Below, piece by piece: positions 1 through 5,391 of a stretch of 9,683 nt of DNA. How positions within the stretch are numbered: the first letter of the stretch is position 1; every line of letters starts with the position of its first letter. Under the pieces are notes generated by a model that saw only the letters and a program-made list of their open reading frames with translations, did not search any database and had not been told where the DNA came from. Made by a program: the position numbers and the translations under genes. The stretch comes from Syntrophomonadaceae bacterium (GTDB lineage Bacteria; Bacillota; Dethiobacteria; DTU022): assembly GCA_003558195.1 (NCBI GenBank), contig PWMM01000261.1:1-9683 (forward strand). The letters are read 5' to 3'.

Positions 1-255
1 ATCAGGCGACTAACTCGACAGGGGAAAATGAGGGCAATTGTTTCAATTACCCTGGATGACAGCTTTGCAATACACGATGTCCGAATTATAGAAGGTAACA
101 ACGGCCTTTTTGTGGCCATGCCCAGTAAACGTAACCCTAACGGTGAGTTCAGAGACATTGCTCATCCTATAAATGCAAATACCAGGGGGGAAATTCAGAG
201 CGCAGTTTTAGAGGCTTATAGCATTGAAATGGAGAAAGAAGTTGTAAAAGTTTAA
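1..255 (+). CDS. spoVG: Septation/sporulation regulator SpoVG, 5' end outside the window
   Basis: SpoVG is a small nucleic-acid-binding regulator linked in Bacillus to septation and sporulation and in other Firmicutes to capsule and virulence genes. The visible 84 residues match the family core: MRAIVSITLDDSFAIHDV, then IIEGNNGLFVAMPSKR, then GEFRDIAHPIN and TRGEIQSAVLEAY. The reading frame is open from base 1 and gives IRRLTRQGKMRAI, which aligns with the N-terminal strand of SpoVG (typically EVTDVRLRRV followed by a G-K/R-MRAI turn). The ATG at 28 is therefore an internal Met, and the true start lies upstream of the window. The tail after the core is short and charged (EMEKEVVKV). The gene directly precedes glmU, as in Bacillus. 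The family call is very secure; only the start is missing. Confidence 0.95.
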   Translation: MRRLTRQGKMRAIVSITLDDSFAIHDVRIIEGNNGLFVAMPSKRNPNGEFRDIAHPINANTRGEIQSAVLEAYSIEMEKEVVKV

Positions 256-269
256 ACCTTAGGTATAAT
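242..269 (+). promoter_or_regulatory. Possible weak upstream promoter of glmU
   Basis: TTGTAA (242-247) and a perfect TATAAT (264-269) are separated by 16 bases. The -35 overlaps the last codons of spoVG. It lies just upstream of a second, better-spaced promoter and may be a tandem start or a chance match in AT-rich DNA. Confidence 0.35.
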
Positions 270-270
270 T

Positions 271-299
271 TTGTCCCTTTTCTGCTTCTGCAGTATAAT
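271..299 (+). promoter_or_regulatory. Sigma-A-type promoter of glmU
   Basis: TTGTCC (271-276, four of six matches to TTGACA) and a perfect TATAAT (294-299) are separated by the ideal 17 bases. The expected transcription start is about 305-307, giving a leader of about 26 bases before the glmU ATG. The spacer end and -10 (CTGCTTCTGCAG then TATAATA) recur almost unchanged in front of ctc. B. subtilis also has a sigma-A promoter in front of this gene. Confidence 0.65.
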
Positions 300-318
300 A
301 GCAATGTAGTTATGCTAT
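298..318 (+). promoter_or_regulatory. Hairpin abutting the glmU ribosome binding site
   Basis: ATAGCA (298-303) is perfectly complementary to TGCTAT (313-318), with a 9-base loop. The ribosome binding site GGAGGGG follows immediately. The 5' arm overlaps the -10 box by two bases, so RNA starting at the local promoter (about 305-307) would lack it, while RNA reading through from spoVG would carry the whole hairpin. Any effect on translation is inference. Confidence 0.4.
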
Positions 319-331
319 GGGAGGGGATATT

Positions 332-1327
332 ATGGCGGAGCTGTGGGCGGTTGTATTAGCCGCAGGAGAAGGGAAACGGATGCAGTCTCGTATACCTAAA
401 GTTCTCCATTCATTGTGTGGTAGAAGAATGCTTGAATATATATTAGCAAGCACCGTTGAGCTGACAAACCAGATTCTGGTTGTAGTGGGCCACGGTGCTT
501 TGCAAGTTCAGGAGACTCTTGGTCATAAGTGGTCCTATGTTATTCAGAAACAGCAGCTGGGAACTGGCCATGCGGTCATGGAAGCTTTGCATAAGCTTCC
601 TGAAAAAGGATCTTTATTGGTGCTATGCGGGGATACTCCTTTATTGGAAACCTCCTATTTAAAAGAATTACTAACTTGTTATCATGAAAATAGAGCTGCT
701 GTTGCTATTGCTCAAGTTCCTGACCCCACCGGTTATGGTCGGGTAGTGCGGGATTCTAATGGAAAAGTTCTCAAGATAGTTGAAGATAAGGATGCTTCCC
801 CTAAAGAAAGAGAAATCAATGATATAAACACAGGAAGTTACTGTTTTGACCTGGAGTTACTTCGTTACTATTTACCCAAGCTCAAAACTGATAATATGCA
901 GCAAGAGTATTATCTGCCTGATGTTATAACCATGATGCAACAGGATGGATATCCGGTTGGTGCTTTTTATTTAGATGATTACAGGATTGGTCTGGGTATA
1001 AATAACCGAGTTCAGCTTGCGGAAGCGATTGATATTTTGCAACACAAAATTAAGCTTAAGCTGATGCAAAGCGGGGTTACTATAGAAAAACCGGATACGG
1101 TTTATATAGATATAGATGTTCAAGTGGGAATGGATACGGTCTTGCGGCCGCACTGTGTGCTTGAAAAAGGAACTAATATCGGGAAGCAATGTATAATTGG
1201 CCCGGGGAGCTACCTTTCTCAAGCAATTATTGAAGACAATAGTGTGATTAGCTATTCAGTTGTTAATAATTGCAGGCTGGATAGTGGTTCTATGGTTGGC
1301 CCATTCGCGCATTTAATAGATAATTGA
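332..1327 (+). CDS. glmU: UDP-GlcNAc pyrophosphorylase (GlmU uridyltransferase half), lacking the acetyltransferase domain
   Basis: Normal GlmU (about 450-460 aa) acetylates GlcN-1-P and then makes UDP-GlcNAc for peptidoglycan. This protein has 331 aa. The start is the ATG at 332, five bases after GGGAGGGG; an in-frame ATG at 317 would overlap that site. The nucleotidyltransferase fold is complete: LAAGEGKRMQS (9-19; Lys15 where Thr is usual), PKVLH (22-26), QLGTGHAV (75-82), CGDTPLL (99-105; Asp101 a metal ligand), GYGR (134-137), VEDKDAS (150-156), INTG (165-168) and GINN (222-225). Early left-handed beta-helix coils follow (about 250-325). The protein stops after GPFAHL plus IDN, just where the Arg that opens the acetyltransferase active site should come. 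No remnant is seen in the 161 bases before prs. Uridyltransferase activity is plausible; GlcN-1-P acetyltransferase activity is not. Confidence 0.93.
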   Translation: MAELWAVVLAAGEGKRMQSRIPKVLHSLCGRRMLEYILASTVELTNQILVVVGHGALQVQETLGHKWSYVIQKQQLGTGHAVMEALHKLPEKGSLLVLCGDTPLLETSYLKELLTCYHENRAAVAIAQVPDPTGYGRVVRDSNGKVLKIVEDKDASPKEREINDINTGSYCFDLELLRYYLPKLKTDNMQQEYYLPDVITMMQQDGYPVGAFYLDDYRIGLGINNRVQLAEAIDILQHKIKLKLMQSGVTIEKPDTVYIDIDVQVGMDTVLRPHCVLEKGTNIGKQCIIGPGSYLSQAIIEDNSVISYSVVNNCRLDSGSMVGPFAHLIDN

Positions 1328-1488
1328 ATCATATATTTACAGGCTTAATCCCATGATGTTCTGTTTTGCTTCACTGATTTTTCCTTTTTAAACATTAAGT
1401 CTCTAGCAGGAAAACAAGACAAAAAAGAGAAAGGGTATTTACAAATCTTTTAACAATAAAGGTTTAAATTCGCTCAGGAGGGTTTAAG

Positions 1489-2442
1489 GTGATCAACGGT
1501 GAAGAAATTAAGCTTTTTTGTGGCAGTGCAAATCGGCAGTTAGCAGAAGAAATTGCAGATTATGTAAAGCTTCCTCTTGGCTGTTGTGAGGTAACTCGTT
1601 TTAGTGATGGAGAAATATCGATCAGCATCAGAGAAAGTGTACGAGGAGCCAATGCTTTTTTAGTCCAGCCACTTTGTGGCCCCATTAATGAAAGCATACT
1701 TGAACTGTTAATTATTATAGATGCTCTGAAAAGAGCATCGGTTAATTCCATAAATGCCGTTATCCCCTACTATGCTTACGCCCGACAGGATCGTAAAACC
1801 AGGGCTCGAGACCCTATTACTGCCAAGCTAATTGCTGATTTAATTACGACTGCAGGTGCAAACCGGGTTGTAGCCATGGATTTACATGCTGGCCAAATCC
1901 AGGGTTTTTTTGATATACCAGTTGATCACTTAACTGCGCTGCCCATTCTGGCAAAATATTTTATAGATAAAGAAATTGAAAATGGAGTAGTTGTTTCTCC
2001 TGATTTAGGTGGTGTAACAAGAGCGAGAGATTTAGCCAACCGATTAGTTATGCCGATAGCAATAATAGATAAAAAGCGACCTGCTCCAAACAAAGCTGAA
2101 ATAATGAATATTATTGGAGATGTTAAAGGCAAAACGGCTATCTTTATTGATGACATGATTGATACTGCTGGAACAATTACACTTGGGGCTGAAGCTTTGC
2201 TGGAAGAGGGAGCACAAAGCGTTTATGCTTGTTGCACTCATCCGGTTTTTTCCGGTTCTGCATTAAAACGCCTTAGCGATTCAAGTTTAGTAGAGATTGT
2301 CTATACTAATACTATTCCTGTTGATCGCGGTATGTTTAGGGGTTTGAATGATTGTTTCACCTCTTTGTCAGTGGCCCCATTAATTGGCGAAGCAATAATT
2401 CGTATTCAAGAAAAGCATTCAGTAAGTGAACTTTTCGATTGA
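1489..2442 (+). CDS. prs: Ribose-phosphate pyrophosphokinase (PRPP synthetase)
   Basis: This enzyme makes PRPP from ribose-5-phosphate and ATP, feeding purine, pyrimidine, NAD, His and Trp synthesis in the cytosol. At 317 aa it has the length of class I bacterial enzymes. Visible motifs are FSDGEI (38-43), the ATP-side loop ARQDRKTRARDP (98-109), the metal/PRPP signature DLHAGQIQGFFDIPVDHL (131-148), SPDLGGVTRAR (170-180; most homologues have His where Leu173 stands), the flexible-loop DKKRP (194-198), the PRPP-binding loop DDMIDTAGT (221-229) and YACCTHPVFSG. The start is a GTG at 1489, with AGGAGGG (1476-1482) six bases upstream. A 161-base gap separates it from glmU; no convincing promoter or terminator was seen there, so co-transcription with glmU is likely. 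The family call is secure. Confidence 0.97.
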   Translation: MINGEEIKLFCGSANRQLAEEIADYVKLPLGCCEVTRFSDGEISISIRESVRGANAFLVQPLCGPINESILELLIIIDALKRASVNSINAVIPYYAYARQDRKTRARDPITAKLIADLITTAGANRVVAMDLHAGQIQGFFDIPVDHLTALPILAKYFIDKEIENGVVVSPDLGGVTRARDLANRLVMPIAIIDKKRPAPNKAEIMNIIGDVKGKTAIFIDDMIDTAGTITLGAEALLEEGAQSVYACCTHPVFSGSALKRLSDSSLVEIVYTNTIPVDRGMFRGLNDCFTSLSVAPLIGEAIIRIQEKHSVSELFD

Positions 2443-2443
2443 G

Positions 2444-2472
2444 TTGATCTTCGCTGCTTCCTGCAGTATACT
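2444..2472 (+). promoter_or_regulatory. Sigma-A-type promoter of ctc
   Basis: TTGATC (2444-2449) and TATACT (2467-2472) are exactly 17 bases apart. The -35 starts two bases after the prs stop codon. The expected start, about 2478-2480, gives a very short leader that begins almost at the ribosome binding site. The sequence CTGCTTCCTGCAG then TATACTA closely repeats the glmU promoter (one inserted base, one substitution). B. subtilis ctc has a sigma-B promoter; none is recognisable here. Confidence 0.6.
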
Positions 2473-2482
2473 ATTGCAGAAG
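2457..2482 (+). promoter_or_regulatory. Hairpin overlapping the ctc ribosome binding site
   Basis: CTGCA (2461-2465) pairs with TGCAG (2475-2479). With C2460 bulged, CTT (2457-2459) extends the stem with AAG (2480-2482). The 9-base loop contains the -10 box. The 3' arm takes in the first two bases of the ribosome binding site AGGAGG (2481-2486). RNA from the local promoter would lack the 5' arm; read-through RNA from prs would have it. Confidence 0.4.
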
Positions 2483-2495
2483 GAGGCTGGAATGA

Positions 2496-3176
2496 ATGGA
2501 TAGAATGGAAATGGAAGTGCAAGCTCGACCCAGCTTGACCAAGGGACAGCTCAACCAAATGCGCAGTGAAGATAAAGTTCCTGCAGTGCTTTATGGAAGA
2601 GGCGATGATAATTTATCCGTGGTCGTAGATGGTCGGACCTTAAGGCAGGTCTTAATGACAGGAGGCGGAAATGTTCTACTTGATCTTAAGGTCAAGGCAA
2701 AAGGCAAAAAAACTCGGCAGGAAACGGTGATGTTTAGAGATATCCAGAGAGATATGCTCTATCAGGACCGTATTCTCCATGTAGATTTTATTAGAATCTC
2801 AATGACCGATAAGATCGAAGTCCCTGTTTATCTAAACTTTGTTGGTGATCCAGCTGGTGTTGCGGAAGGCGGGGTTTTATCCCTGGTAGAGCGGGAAGTT
2901 GAAGTTAAATGTTTGCCAGGCGATATCCCTGAACAATTTGACATTGATATTTCAGCATTAAATATTGGTGATAGTGTTACTGCTGAAGCCCTGGTTTTGG
3001 AAGGAGATATTGAGTTAATCACACCCCTGGATACTACTTTGGCCCAGGTGCTTGCTCCTATGGCCGAAGAAGAATTAGAGCCGGCTGTTGAGGATGAACT
3101 GGAAGAAGGGGAAGAAGTAGTCGAAGAAACAGATGCAGAAGAAGAGCCTGCTGCAGAAACTGAAGAAGAGAGTTAA
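2496..3176 (+). CDS. ctc: Large-subunit ribosomal protein bL25, Ctc/TL5 type
   Basis: The protein binds 5S rRNA in the large ribosomal subunit; in B. subtilis the orthologue is general stress protein Ctc. Its 226 aa fit the two-domain Ctc/TL5 form, not the short E. coli L25. The N-terminal 5S-binding barrel covers about residues 5-95 (QMRSEDKVPAVLYGRG, the strand ending VVVDGRTLRQVL, then LYQDRILHVDFIRI). The C-terminal TL5 domain covers about 96-190 (KIEVPVYLNFVGDPAGV, then CLPGDIPEQFDIDISAL, then VLEGDIELITP). The last 35 or so residues are an acidic, Glu-rich tail, common in this family and probably disordered. AGGAGG (2481-2486) serves the ATG at 2496 at nine bases. A nearer ATG at 2492 is out of frame and reads only three codons. 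In-frame ATGs at 2505 and 2511 are possible alternatives. Confidence 0.95.
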   Translation: MDRMEMEVQARPSLTKGQLNQMRSEDKVPAVLYGRGDDNLSVVVDGRTLRQVLMTGGGNVLLDLKVKAKGKKTRQETVMFRDIQRDMLYQDRILHVDFIRISMTDKIEVPVYLNFVGDPAGVAEGGVLSLVEREVEVKCLPGDIPEQFDIDISALNIGDSVTAEALVLEGDIELITPLDTTLAQVLAPMAEEELEPAVEDELEEGEEVVEETDAEEEPAAETEEES

Positions 3177-3213
3177 GCTCGGAAACAAAGGCAGATAAAT
3201 AACAACTAGTTTG

Positions 3214-3237
3214 AATGCCCCTTGGTTGAGGGGCATT
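3214..3237 (+). terminator. Perfect 8-bp hairpin between ctc and pth, weak terminator candidate
   Basis: AATGCCCC (3214-3221) pairs perfectly with GGGGCATT (3230-3237) around an 8-base loop. The next bases, AATCTTTC, are only moderately T-rich, so termination would be partial. It lies 37 bases after the ctc stop and ends 42 bases before the pth start. It could equally protect an mRNA end or mark a processing site. Confidence 0.4.
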
Positions 3238-3279
3238 AATCTTTCAAAGAAAGAGCCTGGATATGGCTGGAGGGCTTAT

Positions 3280-3855
3280 ATGTTTTTGATTGTAGGGCTC
3301 GGAAATCCTAAAAAGCATTATATACACACTAGACATAATCTAGGCTTCCGGGTAGTAGAAATGGTGGCTAGCCGTTTAAAAGCTAGGCCGCCAATTTCCA
3401 GCTATAAATCCCTTTTAACCGAAACTGAGTATGCTGGAAAGACTATAATTTTGGCTCAACCACTTACTTATATGAACCGCAGTGGTTTGGCTGTGAAAGA
3501 AATCGTTTCAAGTTATCAGCTTGACTTAGATAAGATCTTGATTATTTATGATGATCTTGATCTCCCCCCAGGAACAATCAGGCTCCGAAAGCAAGGTGGA
3601 GGGGGAGGTCATCGTGGAGTTCAATCGGTTATTGAATTTCTAAATACTCAAGAATTTTCTCGCTTGAGGATTGGTGTCGGTAAGCCACCCCAGGGTTTAG
3701 AGCCTTCAGATTATGTGTTACAACCGTGGCTGGAAGATCAAGATTTAATAGAACCGGCTCTTGTTAAAGCTGCAGATGCAGTTTTGAGCTTTGTAACAGA
3801 TGGTATAGAAACAGCTATGAATAATTATAACCGGGACTTGTCTTCTTCCGATTAA
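3280..3855 (+). CDS. pth: Peptidyl-tRNA hydrolase
   Basis: This cytosolic enzyme releases peptides from peptidyl-tRNA that has dropped off ribosomes. The start is the ATG at 3280, with GGAGGG (3269-3274) five bases upstream, giving 191 aa, a usual bacterial Pth length. The frame stays open upstream to a TTG at 3211, but that would translate the intergenic hairpin and has no family counterpart. Motifs are VGLGNP (5-10; Asn9), TRHNLGF (17-23; catalytic His19), PLTYMNRSG, YDDLDLPPG, the Gly-rich GGGGGHRGVQS and FSRLRIGVGKPP. The usual GGHNG has Arg in place of Asn (Asn114 of E. coli), a position that helps hold the substrate. The other key residues are intact, so the enzyme is probably active. 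It follows ctc by 103 bases. Confidence 0.95.
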   Translation: MFLIVGLGNPKKHYIHTRHNLGFRVVEMVASRLKARPPISSYKSLLTETEYAGKTIILAQPLTYMNRSGLAVKEIVSSYQLDLDKILIIYDDLDLPPGTIRLRKQGGGGGHRGVQSVIEFLNTQEFSRLRIGVGKPPQGLEPSDYVLQPWLEDQDLIEPALVKAADAVLSFVTDGIETAMNNYNRDLSSSD

Positions 3856-3856
3856 T

Positions 3857-3884
3857 ATGTTAAACTTCATTTATTATTTATAAT
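3857..3884 (+). promoter_or_regulatory. Promoter of the T-box aroF-pheA operon
   Basis: A perfect TATAAT (3879-3884) begins 23 bases after the pth stop, and the predicted start (about 3891) falls at the 5' base of T-box stem I. The -35 is poor: ATGTTA (3857-3862) at 16 bases is the best match. The -10 position relative to the T-box is the main support. Confidence 0.5.
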
Positions 3885-3887
3885 GCT

Positions 3888-4165
3888 AAAAGCAATGCAG
3901 AAGGAAAGTAAGTTAAGAAAACTGCCTCTCAGAGAGACCGGGTCAGAGGCTGAAAGCCTGGTTGGTTTGGATCTTAAGTGAAGTTCCCTTCGAAGCTTTT
4001 TACTGAAAACCTGGTAGATAGGTTAAGTAGGTGTAAACGGTTCTTCTCCGTTAATGGAAGAAGGTATCGGCGACCGATAAGCAGCCCGTACCTAATGAGT
4101 GGATATCTATCAAAATGGGTGGTACCGCGGAAAAAAGATCCGTCCCTTGCAGGGGCGGTTTTTTT
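3888..4165 (+). promoter_or_regulatory. T-box riboswitch, probable tRNA-Phe (UUC specifier)
   Basis: T-box leaders bind a cognate tRNA and allow transcription when it is uncharged. Stem I can be followed fully: base AAAAGC/GCTTTT (3888-3893/3995-4000), a kink-turn-like internal loop, GAAGG/CCTTC (3900-3904/3987-3991), AAAGTA (3905-3910) opposite the specifier strand, TTAAGA/TCTTAA (3913-3918/3972-3977), the CAGAGAG bulge (3930-3936) and terminal-loop GCTGAAA (3949-3955, fitting GNUGNNA). The specifier strand GTGAAGTTC places TTC (Phe) at 3984-3986. AACGG/CCGTT (4036-4040/4048-4052), whose loop can pair with GAAGAA downstream, looks like the stem II pseudoknot. TATCGG/CCGATA (4065-4070/4074-4079) could be stem III. 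The T-box proper is 4117-4130; its TGGT (4120-4123) fits a tRNA ending ACCA. GGG (4117-4119) and GCGG (4127-4130) can pair with 4140-4146 as the antiterminator. The base after TTC is C where a purine is usual, so the codon call is less certain than the T-box itself. Confidence 0.93.
4140..4165 (+). terminator. Intrinsic terminator of the T-box leader
   Basis: CCGTCCC (4140-4146) pairs with GGGGCGG (4152-4158) with one G-T pair and a 5-base loop, followed by seven T residues (4159-4165). The 5' arm is the same segment the antiterminator uses, so the two structures exclude each other. Confidence 0.92.
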
Positions 4166-4339
4166 GTTTAAAGGCACTTATACCTGGACTGCCAGGAATC
4201 ATTTAATATATTGAAGGAAATTGTTGTGAATATATAAGGCGCGGGCAGTAAAAACTTGTAAAGTGCAACCTGAAATTAAAAATGAAAATCTGGCTGAGTA
4301 AACAACATGAAATAAAAATTTTCGAAAGGGGTTTTAGAA
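4166..4339 (+). other. Untranslated stretch between the T-box terminator and aroF
   Basis: This stretch of 174 bases has no supported gene. It holds a small hairpin, CCTGG/CCAGG (4183-4187/4192-4196), and an AT-only inverted repeat, ATATATT/AATATAT (4206-4212/4229-4235). No second terminator or clear promoter was seen. It ends with the aroF ribosome binding site AAAGGGG (4325-4331). Confidence 0.5.
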
Positions 4340-5389
4340 GTGATTGTAGTAATGCAAAAAGCAGCGGAGAAAGAAACGATTAAAGATGTAGAAATGAAAT
4401 TAATGGAGATGGGTTTTGCTCCGCACCGAATTGAGGGGACCGGAAGGGTTGTTATAGGAGCAGTAGGAGAGTCTAAAGTAGTATTTCCAACCGGTCTAGA
4501 AGTTTTGCCCGGTGTGGAAAAAGTTGTGCCCATCAGCGCTCCATACAAGCTGGTTAGCAGAGAGGTTAAAGAAAAAGGTAGTGAAGTAACGGTTGGCGAT
4601 CTTAAAATTGGCGGAACTGAAATAGCGGTTATGGCCGGACCATGTGCCGTGGAAAGTGAGGAGCAGCTTTTAACTATAGCCAGGCATGTTAAGGCTGCCG
4701 GAGCCCAGGTGCTCCGAGGCGGTGCTTATAAACCGCGATCTTCGCCATACAGTTTTCAGGGTTTAGAGTTGGATGGTTTGAAAATGCTTAATCGAGCCAG
4801 AGAGGAAACAGGTTTAAAAATAGTGACTGAAGTATTAAATCCCCAGGAAGTTGAACTGGTTGCCGATTATTCCGATATAATTCAAATTGGGGCGAGAAAT
4901 ATGCAGAACTTTTCCCTGCTGCGTGAAGTGGGGCGGGCTAATAAACCAGTTTTGCTTAAAAGAGGTTTAGCTGCCACCATAGAAGAATGGTTAATGGCGG
5001 CCGAATATATACTGGCTGAAGATAACTTCCAGGTTATTCTGTGTGAAAGAGGAATTCGTACTTTTGAAACCTCAACCAGGAGCACACTGGATATTAGTGC
5101 CATACCTCAGGCTAAAAGTATGACTCACCTTCCTGTCATTGCTGATCCTTGTCATTCCAGCGGCAGTTGGAGGCTGGCTGCTCCTCTTTCTCAGGCTGCA
5201 ATAGCAGCCGGCGCAGACGGTTTGCTCATCGAGGTCCACCATAAACCTGAAGAAGCTCTTTGTGACGGTCCGCAATCTCTGACCCCGGAAAAGTTTGTAA
5301 GACTACTTTCATCTCTTAGTCCAGTTGCTGAAGCTGTTGGAAGGAGTGTGCCAAATAATAGTAGTTTATCAATGACAAAGGGGTTGTAA
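4340..5389 (+). CDS. aroF: 3-deoxy-7-phosphoheptulonate (DAHP) synthase, type I-beta with N-terminal ACT-like domain
   Basis: It condenses phosphoenolpyruvate and erythrose-4-phosphate to DAHP, the first step of aromatic amino acid synthesis. The 349 aa follow the Thermotoga-type architecture. A ferredoxin/ACT-like regulatory domain (1-70, starting MIVVMQ and ending APYKLVSRE) precedes the TIM barrel. Barrel motifs are AGPCAVES (99-106; Cys102 a metal ligand), RGGAYKPRSSPYSFQG (126-141), QIGARNMQN (182-190), KPVLLKRG (202-209), ILCERGIRTFE (233-243), DPCHSSG (269-275; His272 a ligand, Cys271 where Ser is usual), IEVH (297-300; Glu298) and LCDGPQSL (307-314; Asp309). The start is GTG at 4340, eight bases after AAAGGGG. 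In T. maritima the N-terminal domain mediates feedback inhibition by Tyr and Phe; the same is likely but unproven here. The T-box upstream adds control by Phe supply. It lies two bases before pheA. Confidence 0.96.
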   Translation: MIVVMQKAAEKETIKDVEMKLMEMGFAPHRIEGTGRVVIGAVGESKVVFPTGLEVLPGVEKVVPISAPYKLVSREVKEKGSEVTVGDLKIGGTEIAVMAGPCAVESEEQLLTIARHVKAAGAQVLRGGAYKPRSSPYSFQGLELDGLKMLNRAREETGLKIVTEVLNPQEVELVADYSDIIQIGARNMQNFSLLREVGRANKPVLLKRGLAATIEEWLMAAEYILAEDNFQVILCERGIRTFETSTRSTLDISAIPQAKSMTHLPVIADPCHSSGSWRLAAPLSQAAIAAGADGLLIEVHHKPEEALCDGPQSLTPEKFVRLLSSLSPVAEAVGRSVPNNSSLSMTKGL

Positions 5390-5391
5390 CC

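Noticed and set aside
28..255. A complete 75-aa protein starting at the ATG at 28
   Set aside because: The frame is open to base 1 and the preceding residues match the SpoVG N-terminal strand, so the ATG is internal and the gene is cut by the window edge.
1379..1414. TTTTCCT/AGGAAAA inverted repeat as a terminator after glmU
   Set aside because: It is only seven AT-rich pairs with a 22-base loop and no T-run after it; likely chance in AT-rich DNA.
1438..1469. TTTACA as the -35 of a prs promoter
   Set aside because: No acceptable -10 lies 16-18 bases downstream.
1328..1488. A frameshifted or pseudogene remnant of the GlmU acetyltransferase domain
   Set aside because: No frame gives beta-helix repeats or active-site motifs, and 161 bases is too short for the missing 120 or so residues.
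2443..2495. Sigma-B promoter of ctc as in B. subtilis
   Set aside because: No GTTTAA with a GGGTAT-like element at the right distance was found; the sigma-A-type match is better.
2492..2503. Three-codon mini-frame ATG-AAT-GGA-TAG at the ctc start
   Set aside because: It overlaps the real ctc ATG by chance; too short to support as a gene, though it lies near the ribosome binding site.
3978..4214. A 78-aa reading frame on the + strand, and a 67-aa frame on the - strand, between pth and aroF
   Set aside because: Both lie within the T-box leader, have no supported ribosome binding site and match no family; the RNA structure explains the sequence.
4282..4383. A 33-codon reading frame starting MKIWLSK, as a possible leader peptide of aroF
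   Set aside because: No ribosome binding site, not rich in Phe or other aromatic codons, and it overlaps the aroF start out of frame; the T-box already supplies attenuation.
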